DNA of 64,000 nucleotides from Xestospongia muta (lineage: Eukaryota; Porifera; Demospongiae; Haplosclerida; Petrosiidae). This document shows, piece after piece, positions 50,300-60,469 of the stretch. A model generated the notes under the pieces. That model made no database searches and was not told the DNA's origin. It saw nothing but the letters and a program-made list of their open reading frames with translations. How positions within the stretch are numbered: position 1 is the first letter of the stretch; every line of letters begins with the position of its first letter. The stretch covers positions 4,948,923 to 5,012,922 of the forward strand of contig OY848922.1 of assembly GCA_963693285.1 (NCBI GenBank), read 5' to 3'. The translations under genes and the position numbers were made by a program.

Positions 50300-50580
50300 T
50301 TAATTTTGTTTAATGGAGACACATTTTTGCAGAATATTTTCAGCTACCCTAGGCTCATAAACTGGTGGTAATTCAACTGCAATTATTATTGTACTCCATT
50401 TAACTGGACTTGTTTGTTTGTCAAACCATATCTGAATGACAGCAGAGAGTCTGTCTGCATTGTCACTCCTTTCTGTCTGTAAGTTTTCTAAATCTCCATT
50501 ATTGATACTTAGAGCCTCCCCAATTTTTCTCCACTTATGAGCAATAGGAAAAAGTAAACGAATTAAGTCTAACTTGTTAC
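50300..50580 (-). CDS. Gene 2 last exon: Death domain
   Basis: Phase-1 acceptor (acaatag/GTAACAAG) and 92 codons to a TAA. The segment from NKLDLIRLLFPIAHKWRKIG through EALSINNGDLENL and SDNADRLSAVIQIWFD to PVKWSTIIIAV has the six-helix Death fold signature: W-x2-IG-x-ALG-like start, an acidic loop, and the late LxxWxxxxxPVKWxxLxxAL motif. Death domains mediate homotypic complexes in apoptosis and innate signalling. Position at the C-terminus after Roc-COR parallels DAPK1. The tail after ELPPVYEP is unique. Confidence 0.85.
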
Positions 50581-50693
50581 CTATTGTTAGAAAGAAAAAG
50601 TTTTAATATTAATAATGAATTTGACTGAACTGTATATAGTTCTAAATTAAACTTTTTGTATTGATAATTGTAACTTAATTCCTGAACTCTTAC

Positions 50694-50756
50694 CAATGGT
50701 TATTGAATAATCAGCTATCCTTTCACATTCAGTTATTAGAGTCGCATCACACCCAT
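50694..50756 (-). CDS. Gene 2 linker exon, 63 nt, phase 1-1
   Basis: Acceptor tttgtag/ATGGGT, donor ATTG/gtaaga. It encodes about 21 residues starting DGCDATLITECERIADYSI. Symmetric phase means it can be skipped without frameshift. No domain. Confidence 0.75.
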
Positions 50757-51068
50757 CTACAAAGGAATGTAGTAAATCTTTATGTGGAAAAAGTTTTTAC
50801 AATATAGCTGAATATTAAAGTGCTTTGTTATGCTTTTTTGCTTTGTAGTAGCAAAAACTTAAACTGAATTACATTAGATGACACATTTCAAAAATTGGAA
50901 TTAAAATTACTTACAACTCATATACTTTCTAAAGAAAGCTATCATTGTTAGTTACTCATAATTGTTTGTTTTATTGCTGAAATCTATGTTGGTAAGTGTC
51001 CAATATTATTTTATTATTTATTATTATTATTTATATATGTAATGCATATATATTATACAAATCTGTAC

Positions 51069-51128
51069 CAATATTAACAGGAAGAGAAACGTCTCTCTCA
51101 TGTTGGTGTATATTACTCTCAGTAACAT
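51069..51128 (-). CDS. Gene 2 linker exon, 60 nt, phase 1-1
   Basis: Acceptor attgtag/ATGTTA, donor ATTG/gtacag. It encodes a polar segment starting DVTESNIHQHERDVSLPV. Symmetric and skippable; similar length and phase to its two neighbours. Confidence 0.7.
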
Positions 51129-51257
51129 CTACAATAAAAAAATAACAATAAATGTGAAATAAGTTCAAGCAATTGCAGTTGCAATAATGCAAAAATAAAC
51201 AAAAAAGAAAATTACTACATTTACATAAGAGTTTATGAGTATGCTATTTGCTTATAC

Positions 51258-51314
51258 CTAAATTCGCTTGTTTTTGACTATTGACTGAATGATCCTCATT
51301 AACCTGCTCTTTGT
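51258..51314 (-). CDS. Gene 2 linker exon, 57 nt, phase 1-1
   Basis: Acceptor gaatag/ACAAAG, donor TTTAG/gtataa. It encodes a polar acidic linker starting DKEQVNEDHSVNSQKQ. Together the three mini-exons form a flexible tether between COR-like and Death parts. Confidence 0.7.
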   Translation of the reverse strand, partial: TKSRLMRIIQSIVKNKRI

Positions 51315-51416
51315 CTATTCATAAAAGAAATTATTTTGTGAGAATTATATACATTAAGAAATGATGTGTTGTTATTGATGCATTGAGTGAATTAAAAGTG
51401 AAAACAATTGGCTTAC

Positions 51417-51870
51417 CTAATCCCATCATCCAACATTGATATCTCTCTGTTAACTCAATTGGTTCCAAATCTTGTACAGTACATGATGCTATTGTGACAT
51501 TGTCACTACTAACATCAACTAGAGCCAGGTGTATAGAGGGCATATCTGGTTGATGATGATGTTTTTGAGTGCATAAAATTGCTGGATTACATTTTAAGGC
51601 TGATGGATGATACACTAAAGGCTCAGCACATGAGGCAATGGCAGCCATAACAACAGATCGTAACATAGAACATTCAGCATCTCTACCAGTCCAATAGACT
51701 TCCATCCATAACATTGTATCAACTAGAAGTAGTGAACCAGGAGGTTTCTTGGAGTATAATTTGACAGCAAATCGTAGCTGACATGGAAACTGTGCAGTAA
51801 GGCATTCCAATGTAAACAATGGAGATTCTTTCCTGTTAAGCAATGCCACTACTGCAGCTGGAAACACACC
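51417..51870 (-). CDS. Gene 2 exon: C-terminal half of COR-like region
   Basis: Phase-0 acceptor (gtcatttag/GGTGTG) 56 nt after the preceding donor, 151 codons, phase-1 donor (TTAG/gtaagc). It begins GVFPAAVVALLNRKESPLFT, continuing the sentence RHEVVPQ of the previous exon, and contains a His-rich KHHHQP patch. The P-x-G-V-F-xxxVVxLL word is typical of the second COR subdomain in invertebrate Roc proteins. No catalytic residues are expected; in ROCO proteins COR serves dimerisation and GTPase regulation. Confidence 0.8.
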
Positions 51871-51926
51871 CTAAATGACAAAATATATTAATAGTGTATT
51901 TACCAGACATTTCTATCTACGTATAC

Positions 51927-53800
51927 CTGTGGTACAACTTCATGTCGAAATGATAAAACTAATGGCTCACACGATAAGCAAAACATTTCTTTTTCACTAC
52001 TAGTGAGAGACCTAGGGGATAATGCACTTGGAATAAAGTAGTAGGTAGTGTTGTCGCGTTTAACTTCAGCTATAATACACAAATCGCTTAGCAAATGTAA
52101 GAAATCAGATTTTTCGAAGAGACCTGGAACAAATTCAATAGAAACAAGGTCTAGCAAATCATCAGTAAACAAGCCTTCACGTTGAAGTCTCCGATGAGAA
52201 TCAGGTGGCATGATCATTCCTTTTTTAAGCACTTTTTCTGGGAAGTCAATGAAGGATATACGAATTAAGTAAGAGAGAGCATCCAAAAAATATTGTGGAT
52301 TTGTGAAAACAAGGTGAGAACATGATTTGAAGTGCAAAAACACAGAAAGAGACTTAAAGAATGAGACAGTTCCAGACACTTGTGTTCTTGTCATTCCCAG
52401 TGTCTGACCAATATCTTCACAACGAGCTCGTGAAACAATACCATGACCCTCTTTATCACCTTCCTCTTTAACATTAGATTCCAAGACATACCAACGAATA
52501 GGGACTTCTTTTTCAATGACTGCTTTCTTATGCCCAGTAACGTATGTTCTAATACGTGATGACAGGTTTTCACGATTTTCTAAGCACATGTTGTTGACAG
52601 GAAAAATCAGTTCTTGCTCAGCTTCATTATAGAATATCAATTGATCTTTGTATTGTTGTAGAGCTGATATAAGCTTAGCATTCTTTTCTTTTAATGACTC
52701 CTGAAACAGCCATCGCCAACCACCCATTTGGTCTTGATAGGTACCAATGATAATAAAAGTAGGTAATGTTTCATTGTCGTCGCCATCAAAAGCTACAAGC
52801 TTAGCTGATGAGATGGAACGCACATACGTAGTAATTAGCTCAAGATTGGTCATCCTAAGCTCCTTAGGTTGTGTTAGTGGCTTACCATCAATAGAATACT
52901 GGAAGATTGGCTTACTTGACAGTCTGTCTGTCAATTTGTGTACAATTACAACAACCGTATTACCACGTACAAAAGCTCTAGATACATCAGCAAATTGTGG
53001 TTGACCACCACTATCAAGCACATATATCCAGGTTGATTCAGAGAGTTGACGGAATGCATTGCCTCTCATAGCACTCAAAATATCTTTAGAGAGTTCTAGA
53101 ATATTTTCCTTATTAGTAGGTGTGTGACTAGCAACATCATTGCCCACTTTAGAAGGTACAGATGTGTGTAATAGTTGTGGAATGAAACTATCATCTGTTA
53201 CAACATCAATGTCATCTTTAGTAGGTGACTGTTGATGTTGCTTCTTCAAATTCACTAAATCTTTTTTGCTTGTTGGATGTTCACTGGCTTCAGAAGAAAA
53301 TGTGGTCTGTGCATTCTCACAAGTTATGTCTGACGAAGCTGAAAATTCAGCAATGCTTAATGATAACTTCTGATGTGTAGAGTGATCAGGAACTTTTGAC
53401 AATGCTGCTTGATCATGACTGAAGGAATCTCCGGTTATGTTTGCCAAGTTTGTGCTTGTAGATGGTCTTTCTTGATTTTCAGGCTTATTGGACTCAAATG
53501 CAGAAATTTCTGCAGTATTCAAACCTGCTTGGATACGAATGTCATCGGCTAACATTTTCATAAGCTGCTTTGTACTAATCATTTCCCAGCTTTTGTCACC
53601 ATCAAGTGTAGCTATTCTTTCAACAGCTCTAATTGGTCGATCAGCAATAGCTGTGCTGTGATGATGATGAGGTGGGTCCCAATTAAAGAGAAGGTGTTTA
53701 AAGGAGGTCTTGCCAACAGCAGGAGGACCAGCCAAGAGCAATTTCATAATTGATAAAACGACATAACCTTCATCGAGTGCTTGTAATAAAATGCTTTTGT
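51927..53800 (-). CDS. Gene 2 main exon: Roc-like GTPase and COR-like region
   Basis: Joined in phase 1 to the previous exon across a 49-nt intron (acceptor ttctag/ACAAAA), 624 codons, donor CCACAG/gtatac. Numbered from the 54.3-kb exon: Walker A GPPAVGKTS at 88-96, switch/G3 motif DSGGQPQF at 326-333 followed by a hydrophobic TVVVIVHKL strand, and a G4-like GTYQD at 416-420 after a TFIII strand. A COR-like start (LVFTNPQYFLDALSYLI) lies near 560, and a winged-helix-like LLSDLCIIAEVKRDNTTYYF segment near 660. The Roc domain is interrupted by about 170 polar residues between G1 and G3. The predicted role is GTP-dependent signalling in the cytoplasm. G4 lacks the classical NKxD, as in many Roc domains (TxxD type). 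Confidence 0.88.
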
Positions 53801-53849
53801 CTAGAACCCCAAAAAAATAAAGGAAGTGTAATTTATACTTTATTTTTAC

Positions 53850-53940
53850 CATTTTCAATAGCCTGATCAATTTTATTCAAAAGCTTTTTATAAAAGTCGT
53901 TAGCCTTCTTTTTAGCTATTGTGATAGCAGTATCACCATT
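53850..53940 (-). CDS. Gene 2 exon: half ankyrin repeat and linker helix
   Basis: Acceptor tctctag/AATGGT in phase 0, donor AATG/gtaaaa in phase 1. It encodes NGDTAITIAKKKANDFYKKL and LNKIDQAIEN. The first part is a C-terminal capping ankyrin half-repeat (NGDTAITIAKK), then an amphipathic helix leading into the GTPase. It shows how the repeat array ends and suggests that gene 1 may end the same way beyond the window. Confidence 0.85.
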
Positions 53941-54201
53941 CTAGAGAAGAATAAAAATTGTAACTGACTATAACTTCAAATTATGATACGTTACTACATT
54001 ACTTGTAATAATTGGCATTATATTATTAAGACCCCAGAAACAATCATTTTTTATACGATTATCTAAATTATTTAAACATGTGTTTAAATATGTACTTCAT
54101 ACTCGCATCGCAACTGCTAATTATGTACTTGTGTTGTTCTAGGCTAATGCATTGATATATCTTTGTTTCATAAATAATGCAAGTATACTATGTATTCTCA
54201 C

Positions 54202-54300
54202 TTTATTAATTACTGTCATATTTGCTCCTTGTTCTAATAAGAACTCAGCAGCATTGAGATGTCCATTCATACATGCTAACATCAATGGAGTATTCCCATC
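54202..54300 (-). CDS. Gene 2 exon: ankyrin repeat, B-type
   Basis: A 33-codon phase-0 exon, tttag/GATGGG to AATAAA/gtgaga. It starts DGNTPLMLACMNGHLNAAEF and ends EQGANMTVINK. It is clearly paralogous to the B-type exons of gene 1 and has the same flanking intron words. Four residues differ from the gene 1 copies. This links the two genes by duplication. Confidence 0.92.
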
Positions 54301-56030
54301 CTAAAGAATCATAGTTATGATGTAAAATTGGCTTATTTTAAGAGAAGCATTGCATGTAAAAGGTTGTGCATCAATAATATTGATGATAAATGTAATTCCA
54401 TCTTTCAGATTTTAATGTAGTTTAAGTAGTACATGACGAATGTCTTTCATTGAAGAATTATATCACAAAGGAAGTAAAGAAGTTGACATTCTCTCATAAA
54501 TTGTATTGCATTGCTGTATGGTGAATAGTCACATGATTTCAATAACCTCAAGTTATGAAGTATTGTTACTAACTGTATACAATAACTTCATACATGCACT
54601 AAAGCAAAATAACCATTACTGTGCACACTAATTAAATCAAATCAGAGAAGTAATTGAATGGCAAAGAAGCATAAAAATTGATGCTAGGTGTTGAGGTTAT
54701 TATAAACCAATACAAATATTAATAACAAGGATGTCAATTACGTTTCACAAACTTTCTTCAAAGAAGAGAATTTATTTGCATATCAATTTTTAAGACACTA
54801 CTATTAGAGAATTTACAATAAAATAAGTAACTAAATGAAAGCTTGCTGAAGTTTATTGCTTATAGAAGAAATACTTTATTTGATTGAATGTATAATTATT
54901 CATAAGTATATGTTTTCTATAACACTTTTTATGGTCAGATAGATTTTGTATTAGAAAGTAATATTACTGTACTTCCTAGACACCAAATTTTATATTTAAA
55001 CTAAATATAACTGCACTTTTAACTAAAAATGTGGATTTGTTTCTTAATTGTAAGCATGTAACAATTAATGTGAATAAAATGCTTGATTTTTTTTGTTTTT
55101 GCATATAACAAACAAGCACACATAAACAATGCACATTTTATAATGTTAAAGTATCATGAATCCTTCAAATTCTGTTTATTAAAAAATCCAGCTATCTTTA
55201 TACTTTCTGTAGTCATGATTATAATTATTTTATATATATATATTATGCATCAGTCATTTGTCGTTGTCAAGATAGTACAAATATTATCCAGTTATGTTCC
55301 TATATATTTACTATATACTGTGCTGTAGACTTAATATATGACATTTACTAAACTCTAAAAAAAATATGTATAACATAGTTAATTATTAATACAAATATTG
55401 AAGCTCTGCAAGTTTTAGGATTAGAAAGTGTACATCAGATATAAGGAGATGGATTGTCAATACTATAGTTACATTATTGAGTCATTATAGACAAGACTGA
55501 CATGACAAAATGAAACATTTTTTCTAATTATTGCTGTACTAAGGTCAAGGTACTGAATAAAGTTGTGTATTACATTTTATTGTACATGTTTACTGAATAA
55601 TGTAAAATGAGAAAGCAATTCTATCAGTGTATGCTGGAAAGACATACAAGAAATTTATGTTGCTACACAAGCTACAACAGTCTGTCAAATTAGATTATAT
55701 GTCACTTATTTTTTTATATTTCAACTATACATTGCATTAATTTATAAAACAGTCTATTGGCTTAGAAAAAATTGTTAAAAGTATTACAATAGCAATGAAA
55801 ATAGTCAGATATGGCACTCTATTATATCATTTCCTATTAATTGTATTCTTAGTGATGTAGGATAAAAGGAGGATATGACAATTATTATAATTTAACATTA
55901 TTACAAGGATTAATTGAAGAGATAGGAATATTTTTTGTGATTGTGTGCATGTGTATAAAGTCTAGAGTACATGGAGAGTATTAGGAAATCAATTCTCTAT
56001 GTATACATAGATTCAGCTGAGCCCATTATC
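54301..56030. other. Gene 2 intron with array-related sequence
   Basis: No exon seen. 55390-55510 matches the intron words of gene 1 (ctctgcaa.ttttagga, tatcagatataaggt, gacaagact) near 1350, 2900 and 20140. 55495-55750 matches the dispersed repeat at 23240-23540. Confidence 0.6.
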
Positions 56031-56307
56031 AATTATCTGCACTGGTGTTTTGGGTCTACATGAGGATCACCCTGTAGTGATGTGGTCTTGTGCACAATCA
56101 TCCTATAGCTACGTGGTCTATTGCACAATTGTCATATAGCCTTCTGGTCTATTGCAAAATTGCCCTATACAGCTATTTGGTTGTAGTGACTGCATTTGAA
56201 TATCATTATTATTGTTTATTATGTGGAACCCTCAAGAGATTCTATTAAATAGTGTATGTAGACTGAAAAATGTTCTTCTTTAGTATATTCCTGAAGTAAT
56301 CCAATGG

Positions 56308-57320
56308 ATGCCATCTCACCCTTGTGTACTAGAAAACTGTTTTATTGCCAACATCATCCATGCTGTGGAGAAGAAAAGATTTATCTTCTTACACATTTGT
56401 GGACATGATACTTATTGTTTGGGTTGTGATCTTTTTCTGAGAGCCCCTGAAGAAGTTTCATTATCAGAGATTTTACAAGTTCTTCTGGATCATTTATTAT
56501 GCCTGAAAAGTCAGTTATTGTTGAATGTTTTAGGTTCAACCAACGGAAGCAGTGTGATGCAGAGACCGTCATGGTGTATATTGCTGATCTACAGAAATTA
56601 TGAATCAATTGTACATTTGGGAATACTCTAAACGATATGTTAAGGGACAGACTTGTCTGTGGATTATTTTTTAGTCCGGAAATTCCAAAGTTTCTACTTA
56701 ATTACAAGAAGCTCACATTTGCTCAAGCCCGTGACATAGAAGTTTAAATGGAATTAGCAGAAGAGAACGCAAAAGTCATTAGTGATTCCCCAGGCAAATC
56801 TAACATGTTAAAACCAAAAGATACTAGCCTACAAGTCTCCTGTTACAGATGCAGATGAAAACATCTTGTGTCCTGATGTCAATGCTCAAACACAAGCTGT
56901 TATAATTGTAAAAAGCAAGGACATTTGGCTTGTGTTTGCAAAACAACTCTTAGACAAACAGCAAATTTTATGGAAGATGAAGAAAGAATTTCTGAGAATG
57001 CTGCTGGCAGTGATATATACAATTTATTTTCTATCTCTCAGTCTTTTGTAAGACCATTTATTGTGTCATTGTTGATCAACAACAAGAAGCTGAGAATGGA
57101 GGTTGATACTGAAGATGCGATGTCTGTGATAGGGCAGAAGAAGTTTAATCAACTTAGGTATGGTGATGATTGGCCTATCTTAAAAAGAACCAATGTAAGA
57201 ATTCATACCTATACAGGACAGGAGATAAAACTTTGTGGGGAAGCTGTTGAAGTTAGTTATAACTATAATGTTAAACATTTACCAATTATTTACTGCCTGG
57301 TAATAGTCCTCCTACATTGA
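56308..57320 (+). pseudogene. Gypsy gag-protease remnant
   Basis: Plus-strand pieces in shifting frames: a gag part (GHDTYCLGCDLFLRAPEEVS; SEILQVLLDH), a LLNYKKLTFAQARDI word, a zinc-knuckle region (NTSCYNCKKQGHLACVC), then the frame 56925-57320 with FIVSLLINNKKLRMEVDTED. The protease active site is DTE instead of DTG, which would inactivate it. The order and words are those of K02A2.6-like Gypsy elements but from a different family than the 19-kb copies. Confidence 0.65.
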
Positions 57321-57539
57321 TGGGTTGTAACTGGCTTAAAACATTAAGTTTTAATTGGTAGCCTAAAATGAACTCCGATATAGTAAGTATGGTTAAGTCT
57401 TGTCCATCCTGTCAGATGATAAGACCCATGTTACCATCTACAGTTATCATTCCATTTGGAATTTCCCAAGGCTCCATAGAGTCAAGCACACATAAATCAT
57501 GCTGGACTGTTAATAGGGTAGTACTTTCTTATTGTTGTT

Positions 57540-57925
57540 GATACATTTTTAAATTGGCTAGAGGTGAAGTTGGTCAAAAATACATCAACAGGTGAAACCA
57601 TTCAAGTTTTATGTAGATTATTTGCAACACACGGAGTACCTGACACTATTGTATCTGACAATGATAGTTGTTTCACAAGTAGAGCATTTAAAGAATTTGC
57701 CACTGCTAATGGGATCAAGCACATAACAACTGCATTTTATCATCCCAGTTCTAATGGAATAGCTGAAGGAGCAGTTAGAACACTTAAGGAATATTTGAGA
57801 AAAGCATCAACTTTATCTTTACTAATACGAATATCAAAGTTCTTGTTAACATACAGACTTACACCACATACAGTCACAGGAGAGAAGCCTTGTAACAACT
57901 GCATTTTATCATCCCAGTTCTGATG
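57540..57925 (+). pseudogene. Gypsy integrase core fragment
   Basis: The frame 57564-57923 contains LFATHGVPDTIVSDNDSCFT, then FKEFATANGIKHITTAFYHP and SSNGIAEGAVRTLKEYLRKA. This is the rve integrase core with its second aspartate (VSDN) and the catalytic-glutamate region (NGIAEGAVRTLKE). The first catalytic aspartate region and the HHCC finger are lost. After 57925 the text repeats part of itself (aactgcattttatcatcccagttctgatggaatagc) before decaying. Confidence 0.75.
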
Positions 57926-58048
57926 GAATAGCAAAAAGATTATCGTGACCTCCATAGAAAGTCTTGAGAAGTACCAGATGAAGGAGACTGGATTAAGCAA
58001 TTTGCTGGAAACCGAAAGTGGACTTCAGGGAAAGTTATGCAAGAGTTA

Positions 58049-58199
58049 TGGAGAATGACACAGGAGTGTTAGTGTCAGTGATGACACACACAGAGTACAA
58101 GAGGCTATGTAATCAAAAGAGTAGACTCCCATTACATGCAGCAAGTATAAATTGGAAGACATATACCAGAGAGATGGGTTATCTTCAACTATGGATATT
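58049..58199 (+). pseudogene. Gypsy protease scrap of the 19-kb family
   Basis: ENDTGVLVSVMTHTEYKRLC and SRLPLHAASINWKTYT match the protease of the 19.3/21.7-kb copies. It is spliced into the 3' part of a different Gypsy element, so the region is a chimera. Confidence 0.65.
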
Positions 58200-58775
58200 G
58201 TAAGAGATGAACAAGGACAAATGCGTAGACATCATTAAGATAATCTTAGACCAAATGCTGCAAGACACAGTTCTAATGAAACCAGTGTTATTAATGATGA
58301 AGATGATTATGGACATCAAACAGTACTTCATCCCTCAAATGAAACAACTTCAGGAGAAAACATGAAAGACTGACAGTGAGAAGTAAAGTCCTTCCAACAG
58401 ACAGACAACAAATGCTGAAACATCACTAAATGAGACAAATACTGATTCTACAGTCAGAACACTACCAAGATGGTATGAAAGACAAAGAAGACCACTAGAC
58501 AAATACGCCATTACCATATCTCACTAAGAGGAGAGAGATGTAGTGACTGCTTATGAATATTACTATTAGTTTATTATTTGGAACCCACAAGAGATTGTAG
58601 TATATCACCTAAATCGTGTATTATTATCTAATACAATAAATTTCCACTACTAAAGACATTGTTACGATGGTCTATTGCACAATCGTCCTATAGCCTATGG
58701 TCTATTGTAAAATTGTCCTATAGTCAAACATCATTATAGAAAAAGCGTCTCGTATCACTGTTATCTTCATAGCTA

Positions 58776-59413
58776 CCGTATAGCGGTTTTTTTCGGGGAG
58801 CAAAATTTTCGTGGTTTTCATGCTTCAGAAACAAACCACGTAATATTTACCCACTAAAGTTAATTAGATGCAATATGCCACGCCCATTCATGCGTACACG
58901 TGGTTGGACGCACGTTATCATGTTGTTGACCAGTTTCTTTGTTTTATCCAGTAAACATCTTAGCTTCTCACTGTCAATTTCAAACTTCAAAATACATGGA
59001 ATTTCAAGCCCCCGTTGTTGTAGATCAGCTTAGTAGCATTTTGAACCAGTCACTGTACAGTGAATTGCTCCTCCACGTCGCAGAAACAAAGAACAGATGG
59101 AGATTTTCTATGGAATGTGACCTACTACACAGTACCTGATTTCAGGACTATAACTGCAGAAATATCATGGGTGTTGCCAGTTTCTCTCTGACACTCAAGT
59201 TCTTCCCCAAATTTAGCATTCCAGATCACTTTGTACTGGTGGTAGCAACGTATCATGGCTTGAATTTCAAAGTACGCAATTTGTACACCACGTCTATAAG
59301 GGGCATGGTTTAGACTAAATCGCTCGGTCACGAAATTTTTACCAGAACCAACAAAATTTTTGACATCCACAAAAATTTTGCCCCCCCCCCCTCCCAAATA
59401 AACGCTATTCGGT
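58776..59413 (-). mobile_element. TIR element (MITE-like) with HIRAN-like fragment (copy 2)
   Basis: Left end TACCGTATAGCGGTTTTTTT and reversed right end TACCGAATAGCGTTTATTTG are about 40-bp inverted repeats, both leading into a G run and GCAAAATTTT. TA at each outer edge could be the target duplication. The minus-strand frame 59125-59397 includes YHQYKVIWNAKFGEELECQR and GNTHDISAVIV, which I read as the start of a HIRAN-like domain (compare W..xxGExLxCxREx.N.HD..AV). No transposase; same family as 28859-29350. Confidence 0.6.
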
Positions 59414-59429
59414 AATTAACAATTTACCG

Positions 59430-60455
59430 ACGCCTAAATGTCTGATTATCTTTTGGTTCAATTGTAGACTTTTGAAGGACTATTATAGCCCAAAACCATC
59501 AGTAGTTGTCTAGGGTTTTAAATTTATTTTGAGGCTACAACAGCCAGGAGAGAGAGTGGCAACCTTTATAGCTGAGCTGAGACAACTATCCAAATTTTGC
59601 GAATATGGGGAGATATTAAATGGCATGGTACGTGATTTGTTTAGTGGGTGGTATTCAAGAGCTGAGTATTCAACGATTACTGCTGGCTGAACCCACCCTG
59701 ACTCTGAAACGTGCTCTTGAACTGGTACTTGCAATGTAGTCGGCATAGAAGGATACAAGAGATATTCAGTGCTAAAAAGTCTACTTGTTACCATTGTGGA
59801 GGAAACAACTTAGCACCAAGTTGCAAATTTAAGGACTCTGTTTGTCATGGTTGTAACAAGAAGGGGGACCTGATCAGATGTTGTAGAAATGCCCAAATGA
59901 GGCCAAACAAAGTATATATGAACATTAATGAGGTGGAGGAAGACCCTATTTCTCAATTGTATATGTTACCCTCAAGTAAGACAAAACCATTAAAGAGAGT
60001 GGTAAATATTGATGGCAAAGAGGTTGAGATGGAGATTGACACAGGAGAGTCAGTGTTAGTGGTGACACACACAGAGTACAAGAGGCTATGGAGCCCAAAG
60101 AGTAGGCCACCATTACATGTGGCAAGAATAAAATTGAAGACATATACCGGAGAGATGAATAAAATCTATGGACTTTTTGAAGTGGTGGTGAACCATCAAG
60201 GGAAGAAGAGAGATTACTATTAGTTATTGTACAGTCTGAAGGACCTAATCTACTCAAAAGAGACTGGTTGAGCACATGATAAATCAGGTCCGAGTGAAGG
60301 ATGAGTTAACAACACTCATTTCAAGATACTCTGATATTTTTCAAAATGAACTAGGCACCATCAAAGCTGTAACTGCCAGCATTGTAGTAAAGGAGAGAGC
60401 AACTCCAAGATTTTGTCGTCCATGACTGGTACCATTTGCACTCCGTTCAAAAGTA
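59430..60455 (+). pseudogene. Gypsy gag-protease remnant, third locus
   Basis: Same family as 18.7-19.9 kb. The frame 59711-60223 is better preserved: CYHCGGNNLAPSCKFKDSVC, a second knuckle CHGCNKKGDLIRCC (His replaced by Asp), then NINEVEEDPISQLYML and the protease site EIDTGESVLVV in one frame. It ends in decayed sequence joined to the hAT remnant near 60455. Confidence 0.75.
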
Positions 60456-60469
60456 GATAAGCTTGCTGT

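Larger units (their letters stand above)
56182..58740 (+). mobile_element. Gypsy-type LTR retrotransposon remnant with PPT
   Basis: LTR-like TGTAGTGACTGC at 56182 and again at 58539; the second is preceded by a purine tract (aagaggagagaga, 58526-58538), as expected for a polypurine tract before a 3' LTR. Both ends share ggtctattgcacaat...cctatag words, though these appear on both sides of the left copy, so the left LTR is rearranged. Between them are gag, zinc-knuckle, protease and integrase remnants in order; the reverse transcriptase is missing. The region inserts in the large intron of gene 2 in the opposite orientation. Confidence 0.65.

Noticed and set aside
52747..53004. Plus-strand frame opposite the Roc exon
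   Set aside because: Shadow of the strong minus-strand exon, with no splice or domain support.
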